A stretch of 64,000 nucleotides of DNA, from NCBI GenBank assembly GCA_026002875.1, contig BPGE01000001.1:4154001-4218000 (forward strand), in the 5' to 3' direction. Positions 22,178-30,033 of the stretch are shown here, in pieces (within the stretch, counting starts at the first letter, position 1; every line of letters starts with the position of its first letter). The position numbers and the translations under genes are program-made. This DNA is from Bryobacteraceae bacterium (GTDB taxonomy: Bacteria > Acidobacteriota > Terriglobia > Bryobacterales > Bryobacteraceae). Below the pieces are notes generated by a model, which saw nothing but the letters and a program-made list of their open reading frames with translations, did not search any database and was not told the DNA's origin.

Positions 22178-24703
22178 ATGCAACTCCGACCGCTGCCCGG
22201 CCTCTTCTTCACCCTGTTGTGCACCCTCCCGCTGTCCGGATCGGACTTCACTCTTCAGGTCACCGACAGCGGCTACCTCGACACGCAGGGATTCAGCGTC
22301 ATTCTCTACCACAGCACGTTCAACCGCATGTTCTTTGACCAGAAAAATACGGCGATGGAGATGATCCTGCACGGCCGCCGCATCGCCACCAACGGCGACG
22401 TCCGGCTGCTGCCCACGCCCGAGCAGTGGGACGCCATCCCGCAGCTCAAGTCGAAGAACGCCGACAGGCAGAACCGCCGCCTGACCGCGGATGCCGGCTA
22501 TCCGGAGTATGACTTCTCCTACCGTCTGGAAGTGACAGCCGAGCCCGGCGGCGTGCGCGTGGCCGTCATCCTCGACAAGCCTCTCCCGGAAAGGCTCGCC
22601 GGCCGCGCAGGCTTCAATCTCGAATTCCTGCCGGCCATTTACGCGGGAAAGACCTATATGGTGGACGGCAAAACGCCCGGATTTTTCCCGGTCAGCCCGC
22701 GCGACCCCGCGGTTCGTGTTCCGCCGCCTCCAGGCGAGCCGCCGAAGTTCCCGTATCAGGAAGAGTGGGATCGCGAAAAAGGCTACCGCCAACCGCTGCC
22801 TTTCGCCTCGGGCAACAGCATCATTCTTGGCGTGGACGCGCCGCTGTATCGGGTGAAAGTGGTTTCAGAGTCGGGCCCTCTCTCGCTCTACGACGGCCGC
22901 GTGATGGCGCAGAACGGCTGGTTCGTGCTGCGCTCCCTGATTCCTTCGGGCAAGACCGGCGAGGCCGTCGTCTGGCACATCCGCCCCGACGTGATGCCGA
23001 ATTGGGTGCGGCCGCCCATGATCGCCCACAGCCAGGTCGGCTACCATCCGGATTTCTCCAAAGTGGCGATTCTCGAGCTCGACCCGAAGTTCCAGGCGCC
23101 AAAGACGGCGAAAGTGCTGCGGCTGGGAGAGGACGGCTCGTATCAGCAGGTCTTCGAGGGTCCGATTTCGGACACGCAACCGTGGCTGCGGTACACCTAC
23201 GCGAAGTTCGATTTCTCGAAGGTGAAAGAACCAGGTCTGTATGCGATCGAGTACGCGGGCGAAAGATCGAGCCTTTTCCGCATCGCCAAAGACGTGTACA
23301 GCAACACCTGGCAGCTGACCCTTTCGGGTTATCTGGCGACGGCGATGGATCACGTCTCGGTCCGGGAGGGCTACCGGCTGTGGCACGGCGTGTCGCATCT
23401 CGATGATGCGCGCCAGGCGCCGCCGAACCGGCAGCACTTCGACGGCTGGTCCATGGGGCCGGAACTCGACTCGCCTTACAAGCCCGGCGAGCACATTCCG
23501 GGGCTGAACGTCGGCGGCTGGTACGACGCCGGCGACTTCGACATCCAGACCCGCAGCCAGTTCGGAGTGATTCAGGACCTGGCGCTGGCGCGGCGCGAGT
23601 TCAAGCTGGACTTTGACCAGCTCACCGTGGACTGGGAGGCGCGCTCCGTGGAGATGCACCGTCCGGACGGCGTGCCCGACGTGCTCCAGCAGATCAAACA
23701 CGGAGTCCTGCAGGTGCTGGCGCAGATCAAAGCCGTGGGCCACGCCTTCCCCGTGATCAATGAACCGACGCTGCGGCAATACACGCACCTCGGAGACGGC
23801 GCGTCGAAGACCGACAACCGCATCTACGACCCGAAGCTCGGGCCGAACGAAGTGCGCGGCGATTATTCCGGAAGGCCTGATGACCGCTGGGCCTTCACGA
23901 CGAAGTCCGCAGCCATGCAGTACGGCTCCGTGGCGACGCTTGCTGCGGCGGCTCAGGCGCTGAAAGGCTACGACGACGCGCTCGCCAGGGAGTGCCTGGA
24001 GACGGCCATCCGCATCTGGGACGAGGAGCACGCCAACCCGACGCCGGTCCGTCCGGGACCGGGCGCGGGAATGGCCGCCGGGGAAGAGTGGAATGCAGCC
24101 ATCCAGCTCCTGCTCGCAACCGGCGGCAGCGAGCCGTACAGGAAACGCGTCCTGGAAATGTGGCCGTCGATGTCGCAGCGGTTCGGCTTCGGCGGCTGGG
24201 CCGCGGTTCACGCGCTGCCCTACATGGACGCCGACTTCCGCAAGCAGTTCGAAGCCGCGCTGAAGGCTCACATGGTGCAGCTCGACAAGGAACTGGCGGC
24301 AACGCCGTTCGGCGTCCCGCCGACACGCGGCGGCTGGGGCGGCTCGGCTGGCGTGATGAACCTCGGCATCCGGATGTATTTCCTGCACAAGGCATTCCCC
24401 GAGATCGTCAGCAAGGATTACACGCTGCGCGCCGCCAACTACATTCTCGGCACGCATCCGGTGTCGAGCCGTTCCTACGTCAGCGGCGTGGGCACGCGCT
24501 CGCACATGATCGCGTACGGCAACAACCGCGCGGATCAGTCCTACATTCCGGGCGGCGTGATCCCTGGCTACGTGGTCATCCAGCCGGACTATCCGGAGTG
24601 CATGGACGATTTCGGCTTCCTCTGGTTCACACACGAATACGTCATCACCGCAGCCAGCCACTGGATTCTGGCCGCCAACGCCGCCGACGCGCTGGTGCGC
24701 TGA
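22178..24703 (+). CDS. Secreted glycoside hydrolase family 9 cellulase-like enzyme
   Basis: 841 residues from ATG 22178. Signal peptide (LPGLFFTLLCTLPLSGS). Residues ~25-270 are an N-terminal beta region of unclear family. An Ig-like cellulase domain follows (~285-370; MIAHSQVGYHPDFSKVAILE, GLYAIEYAGERSSLFRIAKD). The GH9 alpha/alpha-barrel starts at ~380, with the hallmark LNVGGWYDAGDFDIQTRSQ (about 445-460) that supplies the catalytic base Asp. C-terminal motifs are NYILGTHPVSSRSYVSGVG and DDFGFLWFTHEYVITAAS, the latter with the candidate acid Glu. It hydrolyses beta-1,4-glucans or a related polymer. It is transcribed in the same direction as the AraC gene, about 220 bases downstream of it. 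Confidence 0.88.
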   Translation: MQLRPLPGLFFTLLCTLPLSGSDFTLQVTDSGYLDTQGFSVILYHSTFNRMFFDQKNTAMEMILHGRRIATNGDVRLLPTPEQWDAIPQLKSKNADRQNRRLTADAGYPEYDFSYRLEVTAEPGGVRVAVILDKPLPERLAGRAGFNLEFLPAIYAGKTYMVDGKTPGFFPVSPRDPAVRVPPPPGEPPKFPYQEEWDREKGYRQPLPFASGNSIILGVDAPLYRVKVVSESGPLSLYDGRVMAQNGWFVLRSLIPSGKTGEAVVWHIRPDVMPNWVRPPMIAHSQVGYHPDFSKVAILELDPKFQAPKTAKVLRLGEDGSYQQVFEGPISDTQPWLRYTYAKFDFSKVKEPGLYAIEYAGERSSLFRIAKDVYSNTWQLTLSGYLATAMDHVSVREGYRLWHGVSHLDDARQAPPNRQHFDGWSMGPELDSPYKPGEHIPGLNVGGWYDAGDFDIQTRSQFGVIQDLALARREFKLDFDQLTVDWEARSVEMHRPDGVPDVLQQIKHGVLQVLAQIKAVGHAFPVINEPTLRQYTHLGDGASKTDNRIYDPKLGPNEVRGDYSGRPDDRWAFTTKSAAMQYGSVATLAAAAQALKGYDDALARECLETAIRIWDEEHANPTPVRPGPGAGMAAGEEWNAAIQLLLATGGSEPYRKRVLEMWPSMSQRFGFGGWAAVHALPYMDADFRKQFEAALKAHMVQLDKELAATPFGVPPTRGGWGGSAGVMNLGIRMYFLHKAFPEIVSKDYTLRAANYILGTHPVSSRSYVSGVGTRSHMIAYGNNRADQSYIPGGVIPGYVVIQPDYPECMDDFGFLWFTHEYVITAASHWILAANAADALVR

Positions 24704-24896
24704 TCGCGCTGCGGACGCGGGCGGCTGACGGGCCAGCCTCCGCGCCGCAGTCCCTGCCCGATCGATCCCCGGCGGGCTCTGGTGCCGCCAGGCGGCTGAC
24801 ACCTCGAGCCCGCCGCGGCATTTTGACCGCGCCATCCGGGAAGAGGTCTGGTACGATGTTGTGAACCATCTGGGATAGAGGAGGAGGTCAGGCAGG

Positions 24897-26060
24897 ATGC
24901 GCGTCATCAATGGCTGGGCCGCATGGATTGCCGGCACGGTTCTCCTGGCAGGACCGTTGTCTGCGGAGGACTACAAATTTGCAGTTGGCTCGAGCCATGT
25001 TCTGGTGGTCTCGCCAGACGGGGTGTTATACGGTGCGGGCGACAACCGCTACGGGGAAAGCGGCGGAGACGTCCCGCGCACACATTTCAGCCGGTTCACT
25101 GTCGTGCAAGGCGTGCCTGCGGTGGTCGATGCATTCATTCCCACTGGATCCTGCAGTATGGCCCTGGGCGCCGACGGGAAAGTCTACGTCTGGGGCAAAC
25201 ATGATTTCGGTCTTCTGGGCGGAGACGGGCGCAATACGACCATGCAGTCCCGGACACCGACGGCCGTGCCGGGACTCGACCGGGTCCGTGGCATTGCGGG
25301 CGGAAGGTACGCCGGCGCCGCCGTTCGGGAGGACGGCACCGTCTGGATGTGGGGCTCGGACCGGGACGGGGTGATGGGAACGGGCAAGCTGACCGAGCCC
25401 TACGAGAGCGGGCGTGAGTATCATCAGCCACGTCGGGTGGAAGGGATCACAGACGTGGTCCAGATCGCGGCTGGCTACAACCACGTCCTGGCGCTGCGGA
25501 AAGACGGTACGGTCTGGTCCTGGGGGTTCAACAAGTTTGGCCAACTGGGCGTGGGTGATACGGAGAATCGTGGCGTTCCCGCGCAGGTTCGTGGCCTGAC
25601 CGGCGTGACCAGGATCTATGCTGTGGGTAACATGTCCGCGGCGCGGCTGGCTGATGGATCGTGGCGGTTGTGGGGCTGGGCAGGGCCGGTGGGAGTGGGG
25701 ACAACGGAGAATTTCCGCCCGGCGCTTGAGCCGAAACCCTTGCCGGCGCACCTCCGCACGACCGTAGATCTGGGGGGCGCGGTTTTTCTGCTGCGCGATG
25801 GCAGTGTCTGGACCTGGGGCGACAACAGCTTCGGAACGCTGGGAACAGGCGGCGACACAGGCGATTTCTCTGCGTCTGGAGTGCACCTCAAGCAGCTCAC
25901 CGGCATTGTGAGAGTCTGGTCCGACGGCAACCGCACCCTGGCGCTGAAGAATGACGGAACCCTCTATCTGTGGGGACCGCGCTTTGTCAGAGCCAATGCC
26001 CGCGTCCCGATGGAGCTGGGGAAGTTCCCCGAGATCCTGACGGCACCGTCAAAACCTTGA
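24897..26060 (+). CDS. Secreted RCC1-repeat beta-propeller protein
   Basis: 387 residues from ATG 24897 with AGAGGAGGAGGTCAGGCAGG upstream. Signal peptide (AWIAGTVLLAGPLSAED). At least six RCC1-type blades of ~50 residues are visible, with the usual small-residue and Trp-Gly words: VLYGAGDNRYGESG, KVYVWGKHDFGLLGGDG, TVWMWGSDRDGVMGTG, TVWSWGFNKFGQLGVGD, SVWTWGDNSFGTLGTGG, TLYLWGPRF. It probably folds as a seven-bladed propeller for protein or carbohydrate binding outside the cytoplasm. No catalytic motif. Just beyond its stop the sequence changes abruptly into the accessory region. Confidence 0.85.
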   Translation: MRVINGWAAWIAGTVLLAGPLSAEDYKFAVGSSHVLVVSPDGVLYGAGDNRYGESGGDVPRTHFSRFTVVQGVPAVVDAFIPTGSCSMALGADGKVYVWGKHDFGLLGGDGRNTTMQSRTPTAVPGLDRVRGIAGGRYAGAAVREDGTVWMWGSDRDGVMGTGKLTEPYESGREYHQPRRVEGITDVVQIAAGYNHVLALRKDGTVWSWGFNKFGQLGVGDTENRGVPAQVRGLTGVTRIYAVGNMSAARLADGSWRLWGWAGPVGVGTTENFRPALEPKPLPAHLRTTVDLGGAVFLLRDGSVWTWGDNSFGTLGTGGDTGDFSASGVHLKQLTGIVRVWSDGNRTLALKNDGTLYLWGPRFVRANARVPMELGKFPEILTAPSKP

Positions 26061-26073
26061 TTCTGAGATCGAA

Positions 26074-26240
26074 CGCCGCGCCGGTGGTTCGGCCGCGGAA
26101 GTCCACGGGTATTCCCTTCTTTGGGGTCCGGCGCCCACGACGGCTTCCGCTTCGCGGCGAGGCGCGCGGTCCGGTGCTCGGTCAATCGATACTCACGCGA
26201 GTGCGAAAGCCTCCAACCGGAGAACCGCGCCAGAACGCAG
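26074..26240 (+). repeat. Repeat copy A of a recombinase-module upstream sequence
   Basis: Bases 26074-26220 align without gaps to 29302-29448 over 147 positions, including long identical runs such as CACCCACGACGGCTTCCGCT-like and TCAATCGATACTCACGCGAG. The stretch 26211-26240 continues into a third piece at 29575-29606 (GGAGAACCGCGCC). The left end of copy B enters the small recombinase-associated frame at 29146-29316, so this is probably the leader of that module, left behind or copied here without it. It cuts off the hydrolase pseudogene at 26182-26758. Confidence 0.65.
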
Positions 26241-26758
26241 AGTCGGGATTTCGGACCTGCCGAATCGCCCGAAGGTACTGCCGGTGCGCACCGAAGTTGC
26301 GATTCCGCGCTGAGTTCCTGAGCTGGTTCAGGTTGAATCCACCGATGTACACCACAGCGACCCAACCGTTGAAGAAAACGGGAATCATCCGTAGCTTGCG
26401 CTCGGCAAGGATCCCGGCAGCTTGCTTGACGGCCGATAGGAACTTGGTCCGGTCCGCAATCCATGCATCGTAAGAAAGCCAGATTCTCAGAACATGGATC
26501 TCAGGGAAGTGTTTCAACCCAAGATCCGCCTCGCGCGAAGACCGCCGGGCGGAAGTCGTTCCAAATGGTGATGCCGTGGCTCCCCCAACTGGGCTGGTAG
26601 TTGAATCCGGTCACCCACGCATAATCACGCAACCGTGACTTCTGCGGGGCGGCGCTCTGTGTCCCGGCCTGAGACGCCAGGGTTGCCCCCAGCGCCGCCA
26701 TGCCGGTTTGCAGGGCGGGGCGGCGGCCGATGCCGGGTGTCGCGCCGTTTCGTTTCAT
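26182..26758 (-). pseudogene. Glycoside-hydrolase-like gene, frameshifted and 3'-truncated
   Basis: ATG 26758 (AAGGAGCAGCAGACC upstream) opens a Tat-like leader (RRPALQTGMAALGATLASQA) and a mature start DYAWVTGFNYQPSWGSHGI, as in secreted cellulase-like TIM barrels. In this frame the protein hits a stop near 26507. One base out of phase the reading continues from about 26535 as ADLGLKHFPEIHVLRIWLSY, DAWIADRTKFLSAVKQAAG, MIPVFFNGWVAV. This is a single-base frameshift. The frame then runs into repeat copy A and stops at 26182, so the remaining ~two thirds of the barrel is missing. Two independent lesions make this a clear pseudogene; the frameshift alone could be a sequencing error. Confidence 0.7.
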
Positions 26759-26793
26759 GGTCTGCTGCTCCTTTCTGGGGACTTCCTCCACTG

Positions 26794-27335
26794 TCATTTC
26801 CTGGTCGCCTTGAAGACGACCGGACGATCGAAGGGCACCGTGGTCCAGGACCGCCCGTCCGCCGTCACAATTCGCGCCATGGGGTTCCGTGCGTCCGCGC
26901 GATCGTCGCGAGAATCGTGGATCAAGTTGGCGAGTACCACATCGGCAGAGCGCTCAACGATAAGCTTCCCGGTTTCCGGAGTCTCTCCGGGACCGCCGTA
27001 GCCGGTCATCAGCACATTCCTCGAATCGCGCACCCAGAGCGCGACCGAGTCGATGTCATTCTTGATGCCGTAAATCGCCACGTTGGAAGATCCGGCCACC
27101 TCCATCTCCGCCTCGCCGCGGCAATATTGCAGGTGCGCGTGATAAGCAGAAAACGGGCCTTGGATCTTGTCCACCAGGATGCGGCGGCAACGCTTGCCGT
27201 GCTCCCTTCCGTCGAGAGCGTAGAAGGGATAAAAGCCGCCGCCGCCGTTCCCATGCACCCGGATCAGCGGCCAGTTCGGGATGCCGCCCTCGCGCGTGTC
27301 GGCCCCCAGTGGGCTCCGGGTGTAGTGTTTGACTC
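26794..27335 (-). pseudogene. C-terminal fragment of a secreted right-handed-helix-like protein
   Basis: An open frame without a proper start reads KHYTRSPLGADTREGGIPNW, RVHGNGGGGFYPFYALDG, RRILVDKIQGPFSAYHAHLQ, SNVAIYGIKNDIDSVALWVR, NVLMTGYGGPGETPETGKLI and ends VVFKATRK. Repeated short hydrophobic beta strands (NVAIYGIKND, SVALWVRDSR, NVLMTGYGG) suggest the end of a parallel beta-helix protein of the pectate-lyase or glycosidase kind. Upstream, coding character fades at about 27335 and a toxin-antitoxin pair lies on the other strand. It sits 35 bases before the frameshifted hydrolase, so the two were probably one degradation operon. Confidence 0.55.
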
Positions 27336-27451
27336 CGCCCCGCTTGCAAATTCTCGGCTTGACAGCTTCTGGCCTGTGGGTCGCTGTGGAAATCGGGCCG
27401 GCCTTCGCGTGATGACACTGCGGCTGGTAAAATGGTCACTGAGGTGGCCAC

Positions 27452-27721
27452 ATGAGAATCACGACCGTTCGGGAGTTTCGCGACAACGCCACCGGGCTGC
27501 TGCGCTCGAAGGCTCCCATTCTGGTTACACGCCGGGGCCGTCTGGCTGGGGTCTTCTTCCCCTGGCCGGAAGAAAGCCTGCCCGTGGAGTTCAAGAAGGA
27601 GCTCTTCTCCGTTCTCTCTGCCGAGTTGGGCCGCGAGCTCAAGAAGCGGAAGATCAGCGAGGAGGAGATCCAGGCGGATTTCGAGAGCTGGCGAAAGGCC
27701 CGCCGTGCGCCTCGTGGCTGA
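27452..27721 (+). CDS. Phd/YefM-like antitoxin
   Basis: 89 residues from ATG 27452 (GAGGTGG upstream). The N-terminal half has the Phd/YefM fold words ITTVREFRDNATGLLRSKAP and ILVTRRGRLAGVFFPW, for DNA binding and dimerisation. The C-terminal half (FKKELFSVLSAELGRELKKR, ISEEEIQADFESWRKAR) is a charged helix that would wrap the toxin. The stop lies 17 bases inside the PIN-domain toxin gene, the usual antitoxin-first overlapping arrangement. Autoregulation of the pair is expected from the family, and no operator is evident by eye. Confidence 0.8.
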   Translation: MRITTVREFRDNATGLLRSKAPILVTRRGRLAGVFFPWPEESLPVEFKKELFSVLSAELGRELKKRKISEEEIQADFESWRKARRAPRG

Positions 27722-28115
27722 TGCCAACGTTCTGCTCTCGGCCTTGATCGGCGGGCAGGCCAAGACCGTGCTCGAACATCCCGGCGTGGAAAGCGTGGTC
27801 ACGACTGCGATGACGTTCGAGGAAGTTCAGGAGTATGCCGGGCACCTGGCGCAGAAGAGGCGGCTTGACCTGGAACTCGTTCTGCTTGCCGTGGCGACGC
27901 TGCCCGTCGCCATCCTACCGAGAGAGCAGTATAAGGATGCCCTGCCGCGGGCACGAAGGAAGATCGGGAAGCGTGATCCGGATGACGTCGAGATCCTGGC
28001 GCTCGCAATGCACCTGGGATGGCCTTTGTGGTCGAACGACAACGATTTTGAGGTCGCCGGGATCGAGTGGTACACCACCGCCGAATTACTCCAGCGCCTC
28101 CAGCTCGCCGAATAG
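27705..28115 (+). CDS. PIN-domain toxin (VapC-like ribonuclease)
   Basis: 136 residues from GTG 27705, overlapping the antitoxin gene. PIN-domain acidic residues are in place: Asp6 in LVADANVLLSAL, Glu in TTAMTFEEVQEYAG, and the late acidic cluster DPDDVEILALAMHLG with WSNDNDFEVAGIEW. These bind the metal used for RNA cleavage. Length and overlap match VapC-type toxins; the PIN subgroup is the one paired with Phd-like antitoxins. The 3' end overlaps by 30 bases the convergent gene at 28086-28505. The pair sits amid decayed genes, consistent with acquisition by transfer. Confidence 0.82.
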   Translation: MRLVADANVLLSALIGGQAKTVLEHPGVESVVTTAMTFEEVQEYAGHLAQKRRLDLELVLLAVATLPVAILPREQYKDALPRARRKIGKRDPDDVEILALAMHLGWPLWSNDNDFEVAGIEWYTTAELLQRLQLAE

Positions 28116-28505
28116 TTCTCGCGAGGCCCTGCGCTGATCCTCCCAAAGAGGCATCTCGGCGATCCTCCGCAGCGCCGTTTCGCTGTACGGCGCGCGCCCA
28201 GAGGGCGGCAAACGCAGTACGGCCTGCTGAATGTCCGGGGCGAGCCAGACGAGCATCATGATCTGGCTGATCCGCTCGCGGCTCACGCATCCCAGGCGCG
28301 CCAGATCCGCATAGTCGCGCACCTCGCCGCGGTCGATCATCTCCTGAAACTGGAGCGCCAGCGCCAGCACCTGCGCCGCACGCGGGTAGCGCCCCGTCTC
28401 TGGCGCCGCCGTCCTCGTCGGTTCCGTTGCCTGCTGCCCGCGTTGGATCTCCCGCACGGCTGGCCTCAGCTTGAATCTCACCTCGAACCAATTGCCCGCT
28501 GCCAT
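28086..28505 (-). CDS. Serine-recombinase-associated HTH protein
   Basis: 139 residues from ATG 28505. The protein has RYPRAAQVLALALQFQEMID, then RDYADLARLGCVSRERISQI with MMLVWLAPDIQQAVLRLPP, and ends in a basic and acidic tail (WEDQRRASRELFGELEAL). The central part resembles a helix-turn-helix. Small proteins of this pattern commonly follow serine recombinase genes in bacterial mobile elements. The start overlaps the 3' end of the upstream recombinase-fusion frame by 28 bases, so they are co-transcribed. It looks intact although its recombinase partner has lost the catalytic domain. The role is presumed regulatory or as recombination accessory; not demonstrated. Confidence 0.7.
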   Translation of the reverse strand: MAAGNWFEVRFKLRPAVREIQRGQQATEPTRTAAPETGRYPRAAQVLALALQFQEMIDRGEVRDYADLARLGCVSRERISQIMMLVWLAPDIQQAVLRLPPSGRAPYSETALRRIAEMPLWEDQRRASRELFGELEALE

Positions 28506-29149
28506 GACTTGCCCGTAACCTCCATGCAAAGCTGCTTGATCGCCGCCGTCCGGAAGCCCACCGTCACCTCGCTGCTGCGGCCGTCGTAGGTCACCTGCTC
28601 GACCAGCGTCTTGACGAACTTCTCCTGCTCGCGCGGCGTCATCTCGGCCCATAGCCGGTCGAACTCGCGCAGGGTCCGGCGGACGTCGGCCACGTCCACC
28701 GTCTGGCCCACCCACTCGGCCAACTGGTCGCGGACCTCGCGCAGCTTCCGTTCGAGCAGGGTGGCGCGCTCCTGTACCTCGGCCATGCGGTCCACGGCCA
28801 GCTTGCCGCTCGTCCGCACAAGGCCCGCGAGTTCCTGGCCCAGCCGCTCGAGTTCGCGCTCGATCAGCCGCTTCTCGCGTTCGAGAGTCTCGATATCTGC
28901 CACGCGCTGTTCGCCCAGCGACTCGACGACCCGATCCACCACGCCGGGGTTCGCGGCGATGCCACGGATCTGCTCAATGACCGCCTGTTCGATCGCGGGC
29001 GCCGACACCGAGCGCCTCGGGCACTGGTTGTAGCCCTTCTGGTGCGCATTCACCGGCTCCTTGCCGAAGACCTTGCAATGCTCTTTGCGCAACGCCGACA
29101 CGTCCATCGCGGCGAGCGAGGCAATCCGATCCCGGAGCGTTTTCTTCAT
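28478..29149 (-). pseudogene. DUF2924 N-terminus fused to serine-recombinase C-terminus
   Basis: 223 residues, open throughout. Residues 1-32 (TLRDRIASLAAMDVSALRKE then HCKVFGKEP) look like the start of a DUF2924 protein. From about residue 33 the text becomes the C-terminal part of a large serine recombinase: NAHQKGYNQCPRRSVSAPAI is the end of the zinc ribbon, followed by EQAVIEQIR and a long coiled coil (ETLEREKRLIERELERLGQE) and the end domain (LREFDRLWAEMTPREQEKFV, RSSEVTVGFRTAAIKQL). The resolvase catalytic domain with its serine, the recombinase domain and half of the zinc ribbon are missing. In intact modules DUF2924 and recombinase are separate adjacent genes; an in-frame deletion has joined them here. 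It cannot catalyse recombination. Confidence 0.72.
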
Positions 29150-29316
29150 GCGTCAACCTCACTGACATGAAGGCTCTCCGGGCGTGGGTTATCAAGTTCT
29201 CCGTTGACGATTTCGGGCGCATCTTTGGAGGTAATTTCGATGCGCCGGGCGCGCCGGTAGCACTGGTAGGCGACGGCCAGCAGGCCTGCGATGTCGGCCA
29301 GCGCCGCGTCAGTGGT
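29146..29316 (-). pseudogene. Small recombinase-module protein without start codon
   Basis: 56 codons read TTDAALADIAGLLAVAYQCY, RRARRIEITSKDAPEIVNGE, LDNPRPESLHVSEVDA and stop at 29146-29148, overlapping the ATG of the DUF2924 fusion as ATGA. A stop codon stands immediately upstream (29317-29319) and no ATG, GTG or TTG lies near the beginning, so the true start is lost or replaced. The tight overlap shows it belonged to the recombinase operon as its first small gene. Confidence 0.5.
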
Positions 29317-29448
29317 TCAGTCGCGGAAGTCCATGGGTATGCCGTTCCTCGGGGTACGGCACCCACGACGGCTTCCGCTGGGCTGCCACGCGCGCTGTCC
29401 GGTGCTCTGTCAATCGATACTCACGCGAGTGCGAAAGTATCCAACCGG
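29302..29448 (+). repeat. Repeat copy B of the recombinase-module upstream sequence
   Basis: Gap-free partner of 26074-26220 over 147 bases. It carries the 5' edge of the small frame above and so marks the natural leader of the module. The continuation of copy A is found only after an intervening block, at 29575-29606. Confidence 0.65.
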
Positions 29449-29584
29449 CCTACGCTCTCAACCAGCCTGTCAACAAAAGCGGACCCGTCAACGGAGAAAA
29501 CGGAGAGTTTGAAGGGTTGAGAGAGGCCAACGAGCCGAACCATGGCGGTTGAGCGCGTGGCCCGGTCGGGAGTGTTTCCAACTG
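29449..29584 (+). repeat. ~130-base insert with internal inverted repeat
   Basis: Relative to copy A this block interrupts the sequence: TCCAACCGG precedes it and TCCAACTGG ends it, like an imperfect 9-base target duplication. Inside, CTCTCAACC (29455-29463) and GGTTGAGAG (29515-29523) form a perfect 9-base inverted repeat enclosing 51 bases. There is no open frame of note. It could be a tiny non-autonomous element or a structured RNA; unproven. Confidence 0.4.
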
Positions 29585-29694
29585 GAGAACCGCGCCGAAA
29601 CGCAAATACTGGCGAATGTTTGGGATATCGGGCGGCCGCGAACGGCGGCGGCGTCAAGCAAAACGGGGCGGCGGGAAGTTACGGGATTTGGGTG

Positions 29695-29746
29695 TGGCCC
29701 CCCGGCATGGATTCGAACCACGATTCACGGCTCGAACGGCCGCTGA
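29695..29746 (-). repeat. Duplicated 3' half of tRNA-Gln (attachment-site-like)
   Basis: 52 bases equal to the 3' half (anticodon arm to CCA) of the intact tRNA-Gln at 30839-30912, with three mismatches, in the same orientation. It lacks the D-arm and 5' acceptor strand, and the anticodon loop is altered, so it is no functional tRNA. A direct repeat of a tRNA 3' half at this spacing is the classic footprint of integration into a tRNA gene, with this copy as the distal att site. Confidence 0.75.
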
Positions 29747-29749
29747 AAG

Positions 29750-30033
29750 GGTCATCATCTTCGAAGAATCCGGCGAGGGGCCGATGGGCACCATCGAAAC
29801 CGGGCAATGACGGCAGCCGCCTTGAGATTCCGGGGATGAGCCAAGCGCCTGGCATGTGTGAATCCTGGCGCCAGGCCGTCTGAGACGAGAAGAGCCAGCA
29901 GGCAGACGGTGGGTGGAATCACCGGGCGCAATGGCGGCGGCAGGCGAGTGCGGGAATGGGGGGGCTCGACGCCATGCTGCTCCTGTGGGCGGGCATTGCA
30001 TTCGTCCATCTATGGCAGAATGCTAGGGGAACC
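29750..30033. other. Unassigned part of the tRNA-bounded island
   Basis: About 285 bases between the tRNA fragment and mntA. It contains no convincing gene. The right end (TATGGCAGAATGCTAGGGGAACC) should hold the promoter and ribosome site of the mntA-hepT pair. Confidence 0.3.

Noticed and set aside
28974-29366. 130-codon minus-strand frame upstream of the recombinase fusion
   Set aside because: It runs in a different phase from the small module frame that reads as protein (29146-29316) and crosses the repeat copy; its composition is not coding-like.
29695-29746. A second functional tRNA gene
   Set aside because: The D-arm and 5' acceptor strand are missing and the anticodon loop is altered, so it is only a 3'-half duplicate.
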